Assembly: GCF_900324465.2 (NCBI RefSeq)
Contig: NC_046622.1
Location: forward strand, 188,501-252,500
Reading direction: 5' to 3'
Length of the DNA: 64,000 nucleotides
Origin: Anabas testudineus
Taxonomy: Eukaryota; Chordata; Actinopteri; Anabantiformes; Anabantidae
The notes beneath the pieces were generated by a model. The model was not told where the DNA came from and did no database searches. It worked only from the letters and a program-made list of their open reading frames with translations. How positions within the stretch are numbered: the stretch's first letter is position 1; every line of letters starts with the position of its first letter. Below, in pieces: positions 30,681 through 46,759 of the stretch. Made by a program: the position numbers and the translations under genes.

Positions 30681-30984
30681 AAACGAGCGCCCACAGAAGA
30701 AAACATCATTAACCTATAGGAGCGCAGAGAATTTGATTGATAGCGGGATCAGCCAATGACAGGCTGCGAACCGTTCTAACTGAAGCTTTGCGTTTTTGAT
30801 CCAACTTCATTTAATTATTTCTTTTGTCTCCAGTTTAAAGCAAACAATGAATCTGATGTTAAAAAAAGGAATACCATGTAAACACTTTAACGTTTGTGAC
30901 ATTTCAGTGCTACCGTTGACCGGTCATCAGTATCACAAACCACCTTTAAACTCGGATCAAATTTTACTCAATTCGACCTTTCAC

Positions 30985-31062
30985 ACACCTGATCTCTCTA
31001 CGTTTAATCACCTGGTCTCTCTACGTTTAATCACCTGATCTCTCTACGTTTAATCACCTGTC
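30985..31062 (+). repeat. 21-bp tandem repeat, 3 copies
   Basis: TCTCTCTACGTTTAATCACC with a CTG(G/A) spacer repeats three times in the tsen34-eif2a interval. Confidence 0.75.
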
Positions 31063-31251
31063 CTGGTGTCAGATCAACTCATTAAAACAAGCCATGCAGA
31101 AAAAAAACGGAGGCAACTGGTGAAATCCTGGATTTAAAAACAAGCAGAAGCTGGACACCAGTGGGTCACTGCGAACACAGGTAAAATGAGCATGTTCTGT
31201 TCTCAGCAATGATAAACGATCGAAAACACACAGAGACTCGAATAGAAACTG

Positions 31252-31257
31252 TTTATT
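31252..31257 (-). terminator. eif2a: eif2a polyadenylation signal
   Basis: AATAAA on the minus strand lies about 490 bp after the eif2a stop codon. Confidence 0.5.
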
Positions 31258-31746
31258 CAACTTTGATTTGAACTGAAATAACTTGATGTGTGAGGTGCAG
31301 AGGAGGCTTTTATTCTGAAAGGAACACTGTGAGAGGCTTCAGCAGCTGTACAGACGTTGTACAGATGTTGCACAGCAACAGGTCAATACACTCTTACACG
31401 CTATCATGTTTAACGTCACACACACTAGTTGATTCATGTTATTCGATGCTGAAAATGTAGAACTGCTCCTTTCAAAACCAACTGTTGTCATTTCCTTGTT
31501 TAATTGAACACACACCTAAACATCTTCCTACATGTCCCAGAATTCTCTGCCCCCTGCACACCTGTCTTCACCTATCCTCAGGAGGCGGGGTTTATCAGGT
31601 GTTCTGAGGTAAAGCAAAGCAGAGCAAAAGCATTCCAGCAGAGAAACCGATGCAGAACACATACTGCCCCTCCCCCTGTGTGTTTCTGTGAGAGACTGAT
31701 GCATTATGGGATTTATAGGCATGTTCTGGAGCTTGGGTACCACCCC

Positions 31747-34700
31747 CTACTGTCTGATCTTGAGCTCCTGCAGCTCCTGCAGCAGCTGACCCTCCTTCTG
31801 GATCTTCTCCAGCTGCAGAAAGCAGAGAGTCCAGGTCAGTCAACCAGAATCTGACCGGGTTTAATTAATCAGCAATCAATAAATCAGTGAGATCTGATCA
31901 TCTGTGATCAGTTTCTGTTCCTGTGGGTCTCATATTCTACAGGTTTCCTTTGATCGTCACTGTAAAACCAACTTAAACAAGCATTTGGCTCCTAAATCAC
32001 TGATTTACTAATCCTCCTTTAAAAACAGAACCAGACCCAGACAGACACTGCAGCAGTGTGAATGCTGCTGGCTGACAATGGCCGTGTCAACCAGTTCTGG
32101 ACTTGAAGATCAGTTACCTGGTTTTTCTGCAGGACTTTTCCAGAAGCCTGCTGCTCCTTCAGCTCCTCGATGGCTTTGAGTTTCTGAAACACACAAAAAC
32201 ACCACTGAGACTCAGAACATCACACACTCACACACACACACCCTCCACCAATCTGTTCGTCAGTTCGTTTTCACCTTCTTTAGGTTCTTGATCTTCTTGT
32301 CCGACTCCGGGTCACCACAGCTCGGCTCTGATTGACTGATGGTGACTGAGACCAGGTCAGATGGAGGCTCAGGTTCAGGCTTCGACTCCTGCAGAATCAA
32401 ACGGTCAGACAAGCACGAGACACAGAACTGTTGTTAATACACTTTTACATTTCTTAGGTCACTTTGTTGTGTCCCTCTAAACACCTGAAAACCTGAACCT
32501 TACAATTGTTCATTCATTCATTCATTCTCATCCGCTTATCCGGGGCCGGGTCGCGGGGGAGCAGCTTAAGCAGAGATGCCCAGACTTCCCTCTCCCTAGA
32601 CACCTCCTCCAGCTCTTCCGGGGGAACACCCAGGCCAGCCGAGAGAGTCCCTCCAACGTGTCCTGGGTCTTCCCCAGGGCCTCCTCCCGGTGGGACATGA
32701 CCGGAAACCTCCCCTATGAGGCGTCCCGGGGGCATCCGAAACAGATGCCCAAGCCACCTCAACTGGCCCCTCTCGATGCAGAGGAGCAGCGGCTCTACTC
32801 CGAGCTCCTCCCGGGTGACCCTATCTCTAAGGGTGCACCCACCCACTCTGCGGAGGAAACTCATTTTGGCCGCTTGTATCTGCGACCTTGTCCTTTCGGT
32901 CATGACCTTTTTCACCATGACGGACCGGTACACCGACCGCATTACTGCTGCCAATGCACCAATCCGTCTGTCAATCTCACGCTCCCTTTTTCCCCTCACT
33001 CGTGAACAAGACCCCAAGATACTTAAACTCCTCCACTTGAGGGAGGATCTCCCCCCCAACCTGGAGGGTGCAAGCCACCTTTTTCCGGTTGAGAACCATG
33101 GCCTCGGACTTGGAGGTGCTGATTCTCATCCCGGCCCCTTCACACTCGGCTGCAAACTGCCCCAGTGCCTGCTGGAGGTCCCGGTCTGATGAGGCCAACA
33201 GGACAACATCATCTGCAAAAAGCAGAGATGAAATCCTGTGATCCCCAAACCGGATTCCCTCCGACCCCTGGCTGCACCTAGAAATCCTGTCCATAAAAAT
33301 AATAACAGGATCGGTGACAAAGGGCAGCCCTGTCGGAGTCCAACATGCACTGGGAACAAGTCTGACTTACTACCGGCAATGCGAACCAAGCTCCTACTCC
33401 GGTCATACAAGGACCGAATGGCCCTTAACAAAGGGTCCCGAATCCCGTATTCCCGGAGTACCCCCCACAGGATGCCACGAGGGACACGGTCAAACGCTTT
33501 CTCCAAGTCCACAAAACACATGTAGACTGGATGGGCGAACTCCCATGAACCCTCGAGCACCCTAGCAAGAGTATGGAGCTGGTCCAGTGTTCTACGGCCA
33601 GGACGAAAACTGCATTGTTCCTCCTGGATCCGAGGTTCGACTAGCGGTGAAACTCCTGGTGCCTTGCCACCGAGGAGCTTACTGACTACCTCGGTGACTT
33701 CGACCAGGGAAATGGACGAATCAACCTCCGAGTCCCCAGCCTCTGCTTCCTCAACAGAAGGCGTGTCGACGGGGTTGAGGAGATCCTCAAAGTATTCCTT
33801 CCACCGTCCTACAATGTCCCCAGTCGAAGTCAGCAGCTCCCCACCTCCACTGTAAACAGTGTTGGCAGGAAACTGCTTTCCCCTTCTGAGGCCCCGGACG
33901 GTTTGCCAGAATTTCCTTGAGGCAGACCGATAGTCCTCCTCCATGGCCTCGCCGAACTTTTCCCAGGTGCGAGTTTTTGCCTCTGCGACCGCGCGGGCTG
34001 CGGCACGTTTGGCCTGCCGATACCCATCAGCTGCATCAGGAGTCCCACAGGCCAACCAGGCCTGATAAGACTCCTTCTTCAGCTTGACGGCTTCCCTTAA
34101 TTCCGGTGTCCACCACCGGGTTCGGGGGTTGCCGCCGCGACAGGCACCAGAGACCCTACGGCCACAGCTCCGAACAGCCGCATTGACAATGGAGGTGGAA
34201 AACATGGTCCACTCGGACTCAATGTCTCCAGGCTCCCTCGGGACCTGATTGTAGCTCTCCCGGAGGTGGGACTTGAAGACCTCTCTGACAGAAGGTTCCA
34301 CCAGACGTTCCCAACAGACCCTCACAATACGTTTGGGTCTGCCAGGTCTATCCAGCTCCCTCCTCCGCCAGAGACCTATCCCCTATCCGAAGGCGCAGGG
34401 AAACTACTCTCTCATCCACCGGGGAAAACTCCATCACATGGCAGCTGAGCAGGGGGGCTATAAGCAAGCCCACACCTGCCCACCGCCTCTCACCATGGGC
34501 AACTCCAGAGTAGAAGAGAGTCCAGCCTCTCAAGGAGTTGTGTTCCAGAGCCCAGACTATGTGTGGAAGTGAGCCTGACTATCTCTAGCGGGTACCTATT
34601 ACAATTGGTTTATTAAAAAAGACTGATGAGGTTGGTGAGATCAGAGGCTGTCAACAACCTGGTCAACAACCTGGTCAACAACCTGGTCAACAACCTGGTC

Positions 34701-37700
34701 AACAACCTGGTCAACAACCTGGTCAACAACCTGGTCAACAACCAACAACCTGGTCAAGAACCAGGTCAAGAAGTAGGTTCACAACCAACAACCAGATCAA
34801 CAACCAGGTCGACAACCAACAACCAGATCAACAACCAGGTCGACAACCAACAACCAGATCAACAACCAGGTTAACAACCTGGTTACATTAATTAACCATT
34901 ATTACTTTATTTATGTCAATTTAGACTTGAATAAAATCAGAACTTGTGAAACTCAATAACATCTCGAGTTTCTGAACTGCCACTCAATCCACATTGTAAA
35001 TGAAGTTGAAGGCTTTTTGAGGAGACATCCAGACTCTGGACTGGAGTCCGACCTCAACTCACCTGTTTAGCAGCTTTCTTTGCTTCTCGTTTCTTCTGAT
35101 TCTTCAGAGCTGATTTAGACAAACTCCTCTCACCAGAAACACCTGGACGCAGGTTCTGAGGAGGCTCGTCCTCGTGCTGACAGACAGGTGGATAGGGAGA
35201 CGGGGGAGAGAGAGACAGATGGACAGGGAGATGGGGAGAGAGGGACAGAGAGGGGGAGAGAGAGACAGACATTTAATGTAATGAATCTGTCTCCCCCCTT
35301 TTAAACCCTCCTGGTGGTTCCGGTTCTTTCCAGTTCTTCCACCTGTCTTGTTGTTTTCTCTGTGAACCAACTGGATCCAGTTTTTTATCAACGCGGCTCC
35401 ACAGATCAGAGTCCAGTTCAGGCTTCAATGAACAGGTCTCATTAAACCCGAACATCCCTGTTCTGCTATTTTACATAAATAACATTAAATTTTCCAATCG
35501 CTGGGCTTCGGGCTAAAACCTGCTGGAACACAGTTAAACGTATTTGCTTCCACTAACGCTGCCATTACTGTGGACCCAGTAAATCAGTTCAGCAGTGTTT
35601 CCTCACCAGTTTGGAGCTGGGCGTGGCTGGCAGGTGTCTCAGCGCAGGTGGGCGGTAGGCCTGTGTGGTCTGGGCCTGTGTGCTCCCTAGCTCACTAGGT
35701 ACTGCTTGGTACTTCACTGCTCGCTCAGGAAAGCTACGTTCAGGGAACAACTGCCAGCGAACCTCCCACAGCTCCGACCCGGCTGCCACGTCCCACTTGT
35801 GCAGCACAGAGCCGGTGTAGTGCCAGATCTTATATCCGTTACTGACCCGCAGCCGAGGGGAACAGGTAGCCGTGACCACGTGCTCGCCATCAGGACACCA
35901 GGAGAAGTGTGTGGCATCTGGAGCCTCAGGTTTGGACACCTGGAAGACACAAAGGTAACCAAAAGGTTTCCCCACTACGTCAGTGACAGTGACCTGGTTT
36001 AGTCTATAACACAGGTCAGGTCCATAAATATTTAGACAATGTTTGGCTCCAGCACAGTAGATTTAAAATTGAACAGTGTGGATCACACCTGTCTATGAGA
36101 CAGCTGACCATTAGTCACTGTCCTACAGTCATCCAAGTAGGCAGGACAGGATCTATTTTGGCTCAATCACTGGTCCTTTACTATTTTTAGTATGTCATTT
36201 CTCTCTCCTGTAGATGTGTTTCCTCCTCTCTGTCTCCCTCTCTCTGTTCTCATCTGCAGGTATCCTCCTCCTTGAAACTGTATATCTCCACAGTCCAGTT
36301 GAGTTCTGATGTTATGAGTCGTTTCTGTGATTGGTTCCTTGCATCAATCAATAACTTTATTATTATATTACATAATTATTTTTGTAGCAGCATCGTTGCA
36401 CGACACAGAGAAAACAGACACAGTCAAAATAGAGTACAGAGAGACATCGAGACATCACAGTGCCAGGATAACTCTCTCTCTGAACGTGAGCAAAACCAAA
36501 GAACTCGTAGTGGAAGAGACAGCAGCTGCCCTCATGATCAATGGGACCCCACAGGGGGCCAGCTGGGAGTGAAGCTCTCCTAGGACCAGGTGAGTCAAGC
36601 CAGGAAAACACTGTACCATCACTTTCATCACTGTCTTCTGTACTGTACTAATCGCTGAGGGTAGAAAAGAGTGTTTGTATCTGTTGGTTTTGGCTCGTAG
36701 CTGCTAAAAAGAACCAGAAGGCAGAACCAGGAACTCAGAGTGTGTCAGAGCTGTCAGACAAGATGGACTGGACTAGACTTTGTTTAGCAGCTGCTTCCTA
36801 TGGCTGCCTAATGGAGCTCCAGTGATTTCTAATGATCTTCTATTACTAATTAGATTTCATCATTCTACAGGTATAACAGTGTGGTTGCTTGCTCCTGAGT
36901 TGTGGTTTTGTGCAGAGACTGTGAATTTAACAAAGTCAGGATCCTTCATTTCCTATTTTAGTGTAATTCCTCTACAGCTGTTTGCAGATGACACCCCACT
37001 GTTTCTTTCAAACGATTTAACATCCCCAGTTTGTTGTGTACTGCTGTAGGTCGACAGCAACATGCTTCTGTTGCTGTTGTTAACTTTTAAATCTGTAAAA
37101 AAATGTCTTTAATAAATAAAAATAAGAAAATTCCATTTAACTGCTGATTTTCACACTCACCTGTTTATACTTCTTCACATCCCAGACCTCCATCTGACCC
37201 CGCAGGTTCCCAAATCCAGCCAGGACCAGGATGTGGCCCTGAGGACTGCGCACAGGAAAAACTATACAGTCACCTTAACATCCAACAGCAGGTTTAAGGC
37301 TCTGAAGACCACTAACATGATGCCCGTCATTTCGCAAAGTCACATCTGTGGATCTTCAGGTATAATCTACACGTACCACTGTAAACACCAAATATTCCTT
37401 AATCGCGTCTTCTGGCTCATTAATTATACACTGATGTACATTTGAAACTAAATCTACAACACATTCAAGTGAAAAGCCGTTAATACCTAAAGAAAATATT
37501 CGGGCAATAGCTCTGAATGGTACCTCATACTTCTTTGGTATCACCTCCATCAAGGTTCCCAGCAATCTCAAAGTCAAAATATCTTAGCTGCAGGGTTTGA
37601 AAAAAGGACAGGTGCGTCCTCACCTGTAGTAGGCTGCGTTTCGTGGTCCAGTTCCGAAGTCAAACACTGGGTCACATTTGAGGTTATAGATGGTGGCTTT

Positions 37701-40700
37701 GGCCGGCATGAAGCCGTACACCACACAGAACTCTGCAGAGTTAGGACTCCAGGCTACGTCGTAAATCGGCCCGTTCTTCGCTGTTTCAACACAGACAGAA
37801 AAGAGTTTGTGAAACAGTGAGAAGCGTCGTCGTGTCTTCAGAGAAAGTTTCCGTATTAGTGACTTGTGAGAAACCATGTTGTTCACTTAGTGTGAAACGG
37901 TGTCTTCACCCACATCTACATGAATACATTTCAGTTTAGGTCCTTTGTAACCTGACAAAGCCCTCCCCCCCAGTCACAAATCCCCATGCACTCTGTACTC
38001 ACGGAGCTGAACCAGGGCGGTCTCTCCATTAACAGCGAGGTAATGCAGCGTCTGCTCTCCATAATAAGAAGCTCCGGTTTTATCCACTTCGGTGCTGGCT
38101 GTCACCAGAACGGCTGAAGCTGAGACAGACAGAGGTTTAAAGGAAGAGGGTGAAGTTATACTCAGTTTCTGGTCTGGACTGTGGTTCTCTAAGCTCCTGA
38201 ACATTGTTGGTCTTTAACCTTTCTTGTTCCACTGCATGGTGACTCTGTCTGCCTTGAAGAAGCTCTTGTTGGCGAGTGCTGCACTTGGCCCCCCCAGCAC
38301 AGGGTACTGATACAGACGAACAAATGATGGGGCTCCTTTACTGCCCGGGACATAGACCGCAACCTGGAAGGGACAAACAGGGCAAGTGGGACCAGGGTCG
38401 GTGTTTCAACCGTCTGATCGCTGTTGGTTCAAGGCTGTGGATACTCACCTTGCTGGGCTGACCTCCAGGGGACAACTCAAAGTCCGACACCTTCTGCATG
38501 TGAAGCTTGTTAGCGATGGTGTCTGAGGAGACAAAGTGCTGAGTTGGTTCTAAATACACTCGTTTGTTTCTTCAGATGTTCTCTACTTGTACTGATGCCG
38601 TAGGTAATAATGTGTTGAAAACTCGTGGCCCAGGAGCCCACACAGCACTCTGTGGGTTTTCTCTAACATGAGGACATCGTGTTTAGGATGTGTGGCTAAA
38701 TCTGGTTTCTCACTGAAGTCGTTGTTCTCGAAGAAGTGCAGCTCATTGTTGACGCTTCTCACACAGATCTTCTCGTCTTCAGACCAGCTGGGACACCTGC
38801 ACAACATCACACAGTGAGAGTCCACAGTTCTGTAGCCTGAGGAACCACATACTGAGCACAGTACTACCACTCTGTGGGCGGGGGGCTGCAACAGAATCCG
38901 ATGTCTTCACAGTATGAAAACTGATTTGTCAGTATTATCACTAGAATGGACTTTGATAACATAAAGCACCCAGAACAATATTCTGTGTGTTCATTTTCAT
39001 ATAATTAGATTTTTATTAGTCTGCAGAATTTGACTGTTCTGATTCTTCTTTTCTCCATGGACTGGACTCAGAATGACTTTGCTGCTGATTTACTGACTGA
39101 ACACACTGAAATTACATTTTCTGATCCACATTAAAGATCATGGTTGATTAACGTCAGTCATTTATCAAGTGAGGTACAAAGCTAAATATCTAAGTCAAGG
39201 AGGAAAACATTAAGGTTCAGAGTTCAGCACGCGCTACGAAAACCATTAACTTTACTGCATGGTACACTGTGAAACCAGGATACTGCTGCAACCCTGCTGA
39301 ACAGATCAGAGTGGTTCTGTGGATCCACACAGGATCCGGTGTGTTTGCTGACACAGACCAGGAGTCGACCTTCTTCTGAAACAGAGCCTTGATCAGCTGA
39401 CTGCTCTGTAGGTCCCAGAGCTGGAGGTTCGCGTCCCCCTGAGGACTGTCCTGACTCTCTGCAACACACACAGTCGTGTCTCACTATACTTGTAAGACAC
39501 TTATTGACATAATGCATTCCCTAGCACCTTATCCTAACACTAACCAGAACCTCTTTCTAACCCTAAAACCTGGTCTTAACCCCGAAAATTCTCAAGTTAA
39601 ACTTAAACAAACAAAAACAGCATTTAACCATTGTCCACATGAGTAATAAAGACCCGCACAGGAACCAGACGGTTTAGTTTCTGATCTGATCTAATTAATT
39701 ATGAGAATCTCAGTTCAGTTCTTTTTTTCCATGACTGTGTAGCACATTAGGTTTTTGGAATATCCTGATAATTTGGTTTCAGTAACCTATGCTACGTCGA
39801 GTGCTGTGACAGAAACCAGGATCCTGTGGCCTGTACAAACCTGATCCAGGTTTCTGATCCTTCGCTGAGGCTGAGCAATTAAATCAGAACTGCAGAAACC
39901 AGATTCCGTCCAGACCATATGAACAGGGACACGAATAAAAACCTTGAACTACTGTTCAAAAGTCCAGACTGATCAGAAACACAGTGCCGATACTGTTCAT
40001 GCTGTAAACAACTCACAGTTGGAAACAGCAGGATCTACACAGAAATCAGTCCTGTGGTCCAAAGTCACTCATTTTTGTTTCACCTTTATCGTTTGAAAAT
40101 CAACTGATAATTAAAAATCTCCTTCTGCAGTTTTATCAGCTCGCGTGGAAACAAACGTCTGAGCGGTTTCTGTCCTGTTGTGTCTCTGTCTCGACTCTTA
40201 CTGGTGTACGGCTGCCAGGTGACCAGGACGTTGTTGAGAGGAGAAAACTCCAGTAGTGTGGTTTTTGGCAGGTCAAAGGTGGACACCACAGAGCCGTCAG
40301 AACATTTCACCACAGAGACACTGACGAAAGATAGACAGATAATGTCACTGGGGTGTGTATGCTGTCGTCATGTGAAGCATCTTAAAAATTACTTGACCTA
40401 CATAAAACGTACCTGTGTCCGTTGCACCAGCTGAACAACGTCCCGTCTCTGCTGAAGGTGAAACACCTGCTTAGCCGAGAGTCTCTGATACAAAAACACA
40501 CAGAACTTTGTTAGATTCACATCACACAGCTGCAAATCTCAAATCATCTGTTGGGAAGATTATCAGAGATTCCATTTCCACAATAAAAGCCTTAGTTTAC
40601 TTCACCTTTACAGAACTCATATTTAGTTTCTGGTCACATAAAACCAACAAAGCAGCAGATATTCACAGTTTGGAGCTAAGAAATGTTTTTCATCTTTTAT

Positions 40701-43131
40701 CAAAACTATTGCTGATTTTCTTTTAACTGAACACTTCTCAGACCAGACCACAGTATCAGGGTTAACCTCTCTTATACACACATGACTGTATCAGCACACT
40801 TGAAAATCATTGTATCTTGAAATTTTCAGATGACACAGTGACATTCAGCCTGCCGAACAATGAACGATGATGTCGTCTCATGGTCCTGTGGCGGATGAAT
40901 TCTTCTGAATCCTTCCCTGAGTTGAATGTAACTAAAACTAATAACGTGTATATTAACTTTAGTTGTAATGGTTCTGTCAGCACTGTAATAAATGTCCAGG
41001 CTGTAGAAATGGTAGAATCTTTTAAATACCTGGGCACCATAACTGACAAACTGTCAATTGAACAAAATAAAAACAAGCTGCACAAAAAAATGAATTAACG
41101 ACTTTTCGGTCAATGAAGGCTGAACAAGTTTCAGGTTGACAGAACCCTGATGAGATTGTTTCCCAGAGCTTTCATTGAATGTGTTCTTACATTTACTTGT
41201 ATGTGTTGGTCTGGCTCAGTGCTGGGTAAAGTTAGTAGTAAATCACTGGAACTCCATTAAGCAGCCTGTCTGACCTCCATAGGAAGCAGGTGCTGAACAA
41301 AGTCCAGTGGATCCTGTCTCACAGGTCCATCTCCTACACTCTGAGCTCCATGTTCTGCCTTCTGGTTCCATCTTTAGCAGACATGATCCAGAACCAACAG
41401 ATATAAACAATCTTTTCTACCCTCCGCAATCATTACGGTGAACTCAGAGAGAAAACGGTGATGAAGGTGCCCCTCCCCTCCCAGCCCCACCTCCCACTAT
41501 GTACTCTATGTGTCTGTTTCATGTGCTGCTAAAAAAATAATTGCTCCTCAGGGACAATAAAGTTATTAATTGATTAGTTGTTTTTTCCCCCCATTCTGCT
41601 GTTCATCACATGATGAGGACAAGAAAAATCCTAATGAATGAATAATGGTTTCCTTCTTGTATTCTGCTGGGAAACATTAAAAATGTAAAATGTAAAAAGT
41701 CTGTAGACCAAACAGACTCTTTGTTCTGTCTCATAGTAGCATTTGATCTCAGAAACACGGTCTGCTCATCACAAGGACAGGGATCATCATCATCATGCTG
41801 ACTCATCCTGATCGGATGCGTCGTCCCAGATTCGGTCTGTGTGTTTACCTGTGAAAGGCTGAGTGTGGTTCACACTTGGGAGGACCACAGAGCAGAGACG
41901 TTCCGTCTGATCCACGCACTGAAACAAGAAAAGCACATTTTTCTTAGGAACAGCAGAAAGTTTGTTTCTGCTTTGACACTGCTTTATCATCAGAGATTGA
42001 AACAAGCAGGTTTCACATGATCCAAAGTGAAACCAGGACCCACAAAGTCAATTATAAGGTTGCAAAATACAAAGGAGCATCTTAAAACTGAGCTCTGAAT
42101 GTTAAAAAGGTCAATGCCACTTGGACTATTCTGCCACTCCTTTAGGAATGGTATGTTCCGATCAGACCAGCTGTAGGGGACAGTTTCCCTGAGTTCATCA
42201 AGTTCATTCTAACTGTGGTTGTGAGTCCATCGAAATGTAAGTCAGTCATTAGAGTTTGTCATGTATATTTTTGTTTCTCTTATTGATATTATAGCCTTTC
42301 GTTGTTCGCTTTCCTGTTTCTGCTAAATTGGACCAAGGGTTAAGGGTCATTTATCTTTGGTAACCTGCATTTCTTCGAGTCTGCATTTTACAGTGCTTTA
42401 ATTTGATACATATATTCTGAATGTATGTGTTGAGTTGAGTTATGGTTTGTACTACTACCAAGTACTCACGTCAAAGAAATCGTCCGATTTTAAAATAAAT
42501 TCAGAAAAACTTGTGTGATGTTGTGGCCCAAATATCATAATGAAATTAATTCATTTTTGTGTCGGTGTTAACCCGCGGATGCACCTGACACATAAAAATA
42601 TATAGAAGACGTTTCCGGTACCAACAAATGTGACCGTTTGATTCGGCATGGATAAAACGTTTCTAACAACTATTCTGCGTTTGCTTTTAACAGATTCTTT
42701 CCAGCTCATCGCTTTCTCTCATTGCTCTGAGCTAGTAGGCGATGTGAGGGAGCTGACAGCATGATTGGGATTTATTTTAAGATTTCTCTTACTGGATTGC
42801 TTTATTTAGATTTTTTTAAACTCCGAATTAATTTCAACATTCTACTGATTGTAATGAGCGTGTATACTTTATTTTTAGACACATATACAGATGCCAACGA
42901 CAAAATATGGAAAAATGCCCTATTTTACACTGTGTCTGGCCTGCTATTAATTCTATCTAAAAGAACGGAAGATCATCCGGTTTGCTGACATTTCAGTGTC
43001 TGCTGTCGGGTTTTCAGTCAACAGCAGCGACTCAGTAACACGTCGGTGTAAATATTCAAAAAACAGATAAGAACAAAGTTGAACGAAAACTGAAATTACC
43101 CACCTGCTAACAGCGGGACTGGCGGCGCCAT
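31747..43131 (-). CDS. eif2a: Eukaryotic translation initiation factor 2A
   Basis: eIF2A is a cytosolic WD-repeat factor that can deliver initiator tRNA to 40S subunits in non-canonical initiation. Sixteen minus-strand exons: 43104-43131, 41849-41918, 40413-40484, 40202-40320, 39359-39458, 38714-38796, 38449-38522, 38219-38363, 38003-38119, 37624-37780, 37161-37245, 35607-35939, 35063-35176, 32275-32388, 32118-32183, 31747-31812. They total 1743 bp (580 aa; human 585) with every phase consistent. The propeller includes SWCPSWSEDE-like CPSWSEDEKICVR, TGASYYGEQTLHY, AEFCVVYGFMPAKATIYNLK, PVFDFGTGPRNAAYY and LRVSNGYKIWHYTGSVLHK. The tail has SLSKSALKNQKKREAKKAAK and a coiled coil ending ELQELKIRQ. 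The start is MAPPVPLLAG. No defect was seen. Confidence 0.95.
32508..34575 (-). mobile_element. Rex3-type LINE (RTE clade), 5'-truncated, in eif2a intron 13
   Basis: Minus-strand frames give the end of an endonuclease domain (GWTLFYSGVAHGERR near 34,530), a linker (RVSGACRGGNPRTRWWTPEL), and reverse transcriptase with FVDLEKAFDRVPRGILWGVL, VGLRQGCPLSPIL and LLFADDVVLLASS. The C terminus is EELEEVSREREVWASLLKLL. Frames are interrupted and a piece is missing after GGKAPGVSPL, so it is not intact. CGGTGACAAAGGGCAGCCCTG-like sequence at 33,312 matches, as I recall it, a standard Rex3 marker site. The 3' end is a GAAT-repeat tail at about 32,508, as usual for the family. Confidence 0.85.
34650..34875 (+). 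repeat. 12-bp minisatellite, CAACAACCTGGT type
   Basis: About eight perfect units of CAACAACCTGGT are followed by degenerate AACAACCAGATC and AACCAGGTCGAC variants. It lies in eif2a intron 13, just upstream (right) of the Rex3 copy. Confidence 0.9.
36035..36170. mobile_element. Possible Tc1-like remnant
   Basis: CAGGTCCATAAATATTTAGA resembles a sequence recurring in Tc1-like fish transposons. No matching second end was found, so this is weak. Confidence 0.25.
36195..37035 (+). mobile_element. Mixed LINE debris in eif2a intron 11
   Basis: An L2-like 3' piece (GGTATCCTCCTCCTTGAAAC at about 36,260) is followed by a Rex1-like reverse transcriptase scrap (LSLNVSKTKELVVEE at about 36,480-36,530). 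A separate LQLFADDTPLFLSN motif C lies at about 36,970-37,025. The pieces are not collinear with one element. Confidence 0.5.
40800..41580 (+). mobile_element. CR1/L2/Rex1-group LINE fragment in eif2a intron 2
   Basis: Frames read FPELNVTKTNN and VESFKYLGTITDKLSIEQN, the segment after the reverse transcriptase palm in this group. A degraded C-terminal part follows, ending near GGGACAATAAAGTTATT at about 41,570. Confidence 0.6.
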
Positions 43132-43494
43132 GTTTACGTGTGGCGGAAGAAGAAACGCCGTTACCCGGAAATGCGTAAGAGCAAAAAGAGGCGGGATTCT
43201 TAATGCCACATCAGCATACAATGTTTTTTTAATCAAACACGTTTTTTGAAAACATCGTTAAATTATTAATTCTGCCATCAAATCTGACCAAGGCATCAGA
43301 AATAACACGAACTGTTTTCAATCAAAAATAAATTTTGAATAAAGTTTTTTTTACCAGTTTTTATTTTAGTTTAGTTTGTAATTTCGTCAAGAAGTCAGAA
43401 AGCGACGGAAGGCACAACCACTTCCGCTTTCAAAATCAGAGATCATGTGAGGGTCCAAAACAAAAACTTTAGTTTTTTAATTATTATCACTAGT

Positions 43495-43525
43495 AGTAGT
43501 AGTAGTAGTAGTAGTAATAGTAGTA
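43495..43525 (+). repeat. (TAG)n microsatellite
   Basis: TAGTAGTAG repeats about ten times with one interruption, between eif2a and serp1. Confidence 0.8.
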
Positions 43526-43924
43526 CATCAAAATAAAACTAACACAGTCATGCGAAAACAGTCTCCGCAAACATAATTAAAATTCTATTTTATCTTAAAC
43601 ATATAAACCGTGGTTAATCGCACTGATATAAATCTATCTACATTTGTATGTATAAAACATTCAAAATGAGAGTTAAGACTATACAAAAAAAATGAAGAAA
43701 AAAAATTAAAGAAGAAAAACATGAATGCATTACTCCTGAGTGACAGATAAAATGAGCACATATGTTAACGTTATTATATATATTATTAACTCATGAGTTA
43801 TAAAGAAAAATATTACACCTGTAGGACAGAAGTAAACAGGACAACAGCCGATCATTTTATGTTGAAAGGGCGAGCAGGAAGTTTTATTTTGACACCCGGT
43901 AACTTTACGAGGCTCTCTATTGTT

Positions 43925-45962
<2,038 letters not shown>

Positions 45963-46751
45963 AGTGACATCACAACAGGGGGCAGGACTTCGATGGCGAG
46001 CAGCAGATGACATCACCATCAGAGCCATCGTGTTCCCACACCAGACTAAACCAACCTAAACATTCCTGAACTGATGCTGAACCAGCCCCTTCACCTGTGC
46101 AGCCCCCCTCCAGCATTTAGTCCAGTCCTCAGTTGACTTAACGGCTGCTGCCCATCGACCTTGTCGCTCTGTATCTCTGCCTGTTAAACAAACACGTGCC
46201 TTTCTCTGTTTGCCTGTTCTTTAACTCCGCCCCCCATATCAATGCGGGGGGGGGGGTCATAGTCCAACATGCTCCTGTAAACTGTTCCAGTTTTAGCTGA
46301 GACCAAAATGACGTTTCTGACGTTCCCAAACTTTTTTTTCCCCAAACGAGTCCAGACGTTTTTCCCCAGTATTTTTTCCACTGTCACATTCCAGCTGTGA
46401 GTCTGTCCTGATCCGATCTGGTCTCTGTCCTGGTCCTGGTGCTCAGTGGAAATAAGACGAAAGTCTTTTGAATCAGAAGGTTTGCAGGTTCTGACAGGTG
46501 TGCCTGCACTGTGTGCAGCTTCACCTGAACAATCGTGTTTTCAGAATAAAGTTGGAAGATGGATGTCATGTTTGTGTTTCTGTTTTTGGGGGTTCAGACC
46601 TGCAGACCTGGTCTGCAGACTGGTGGGGGACTTGGAACCTGGAACCCCTGGTCCAGTCCTGGTTCTCGGTGTTGAAGCAGGAATGTCAGGTTGGTAGTTT
46701 GACTCCACCAAACTCCATTTATAAATCACACGGTCTATTGTTGAGTTTTAA

Positions 46752-46757
46752 AATAAA
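46752..46757 (+). terminator. serp1: serp1 polyadenylation signal
   Basis: AATAAA lies about 790 bp after the serp1 stop codon. Confidence 0.45.
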
Positions 46758-46759
46758 GA

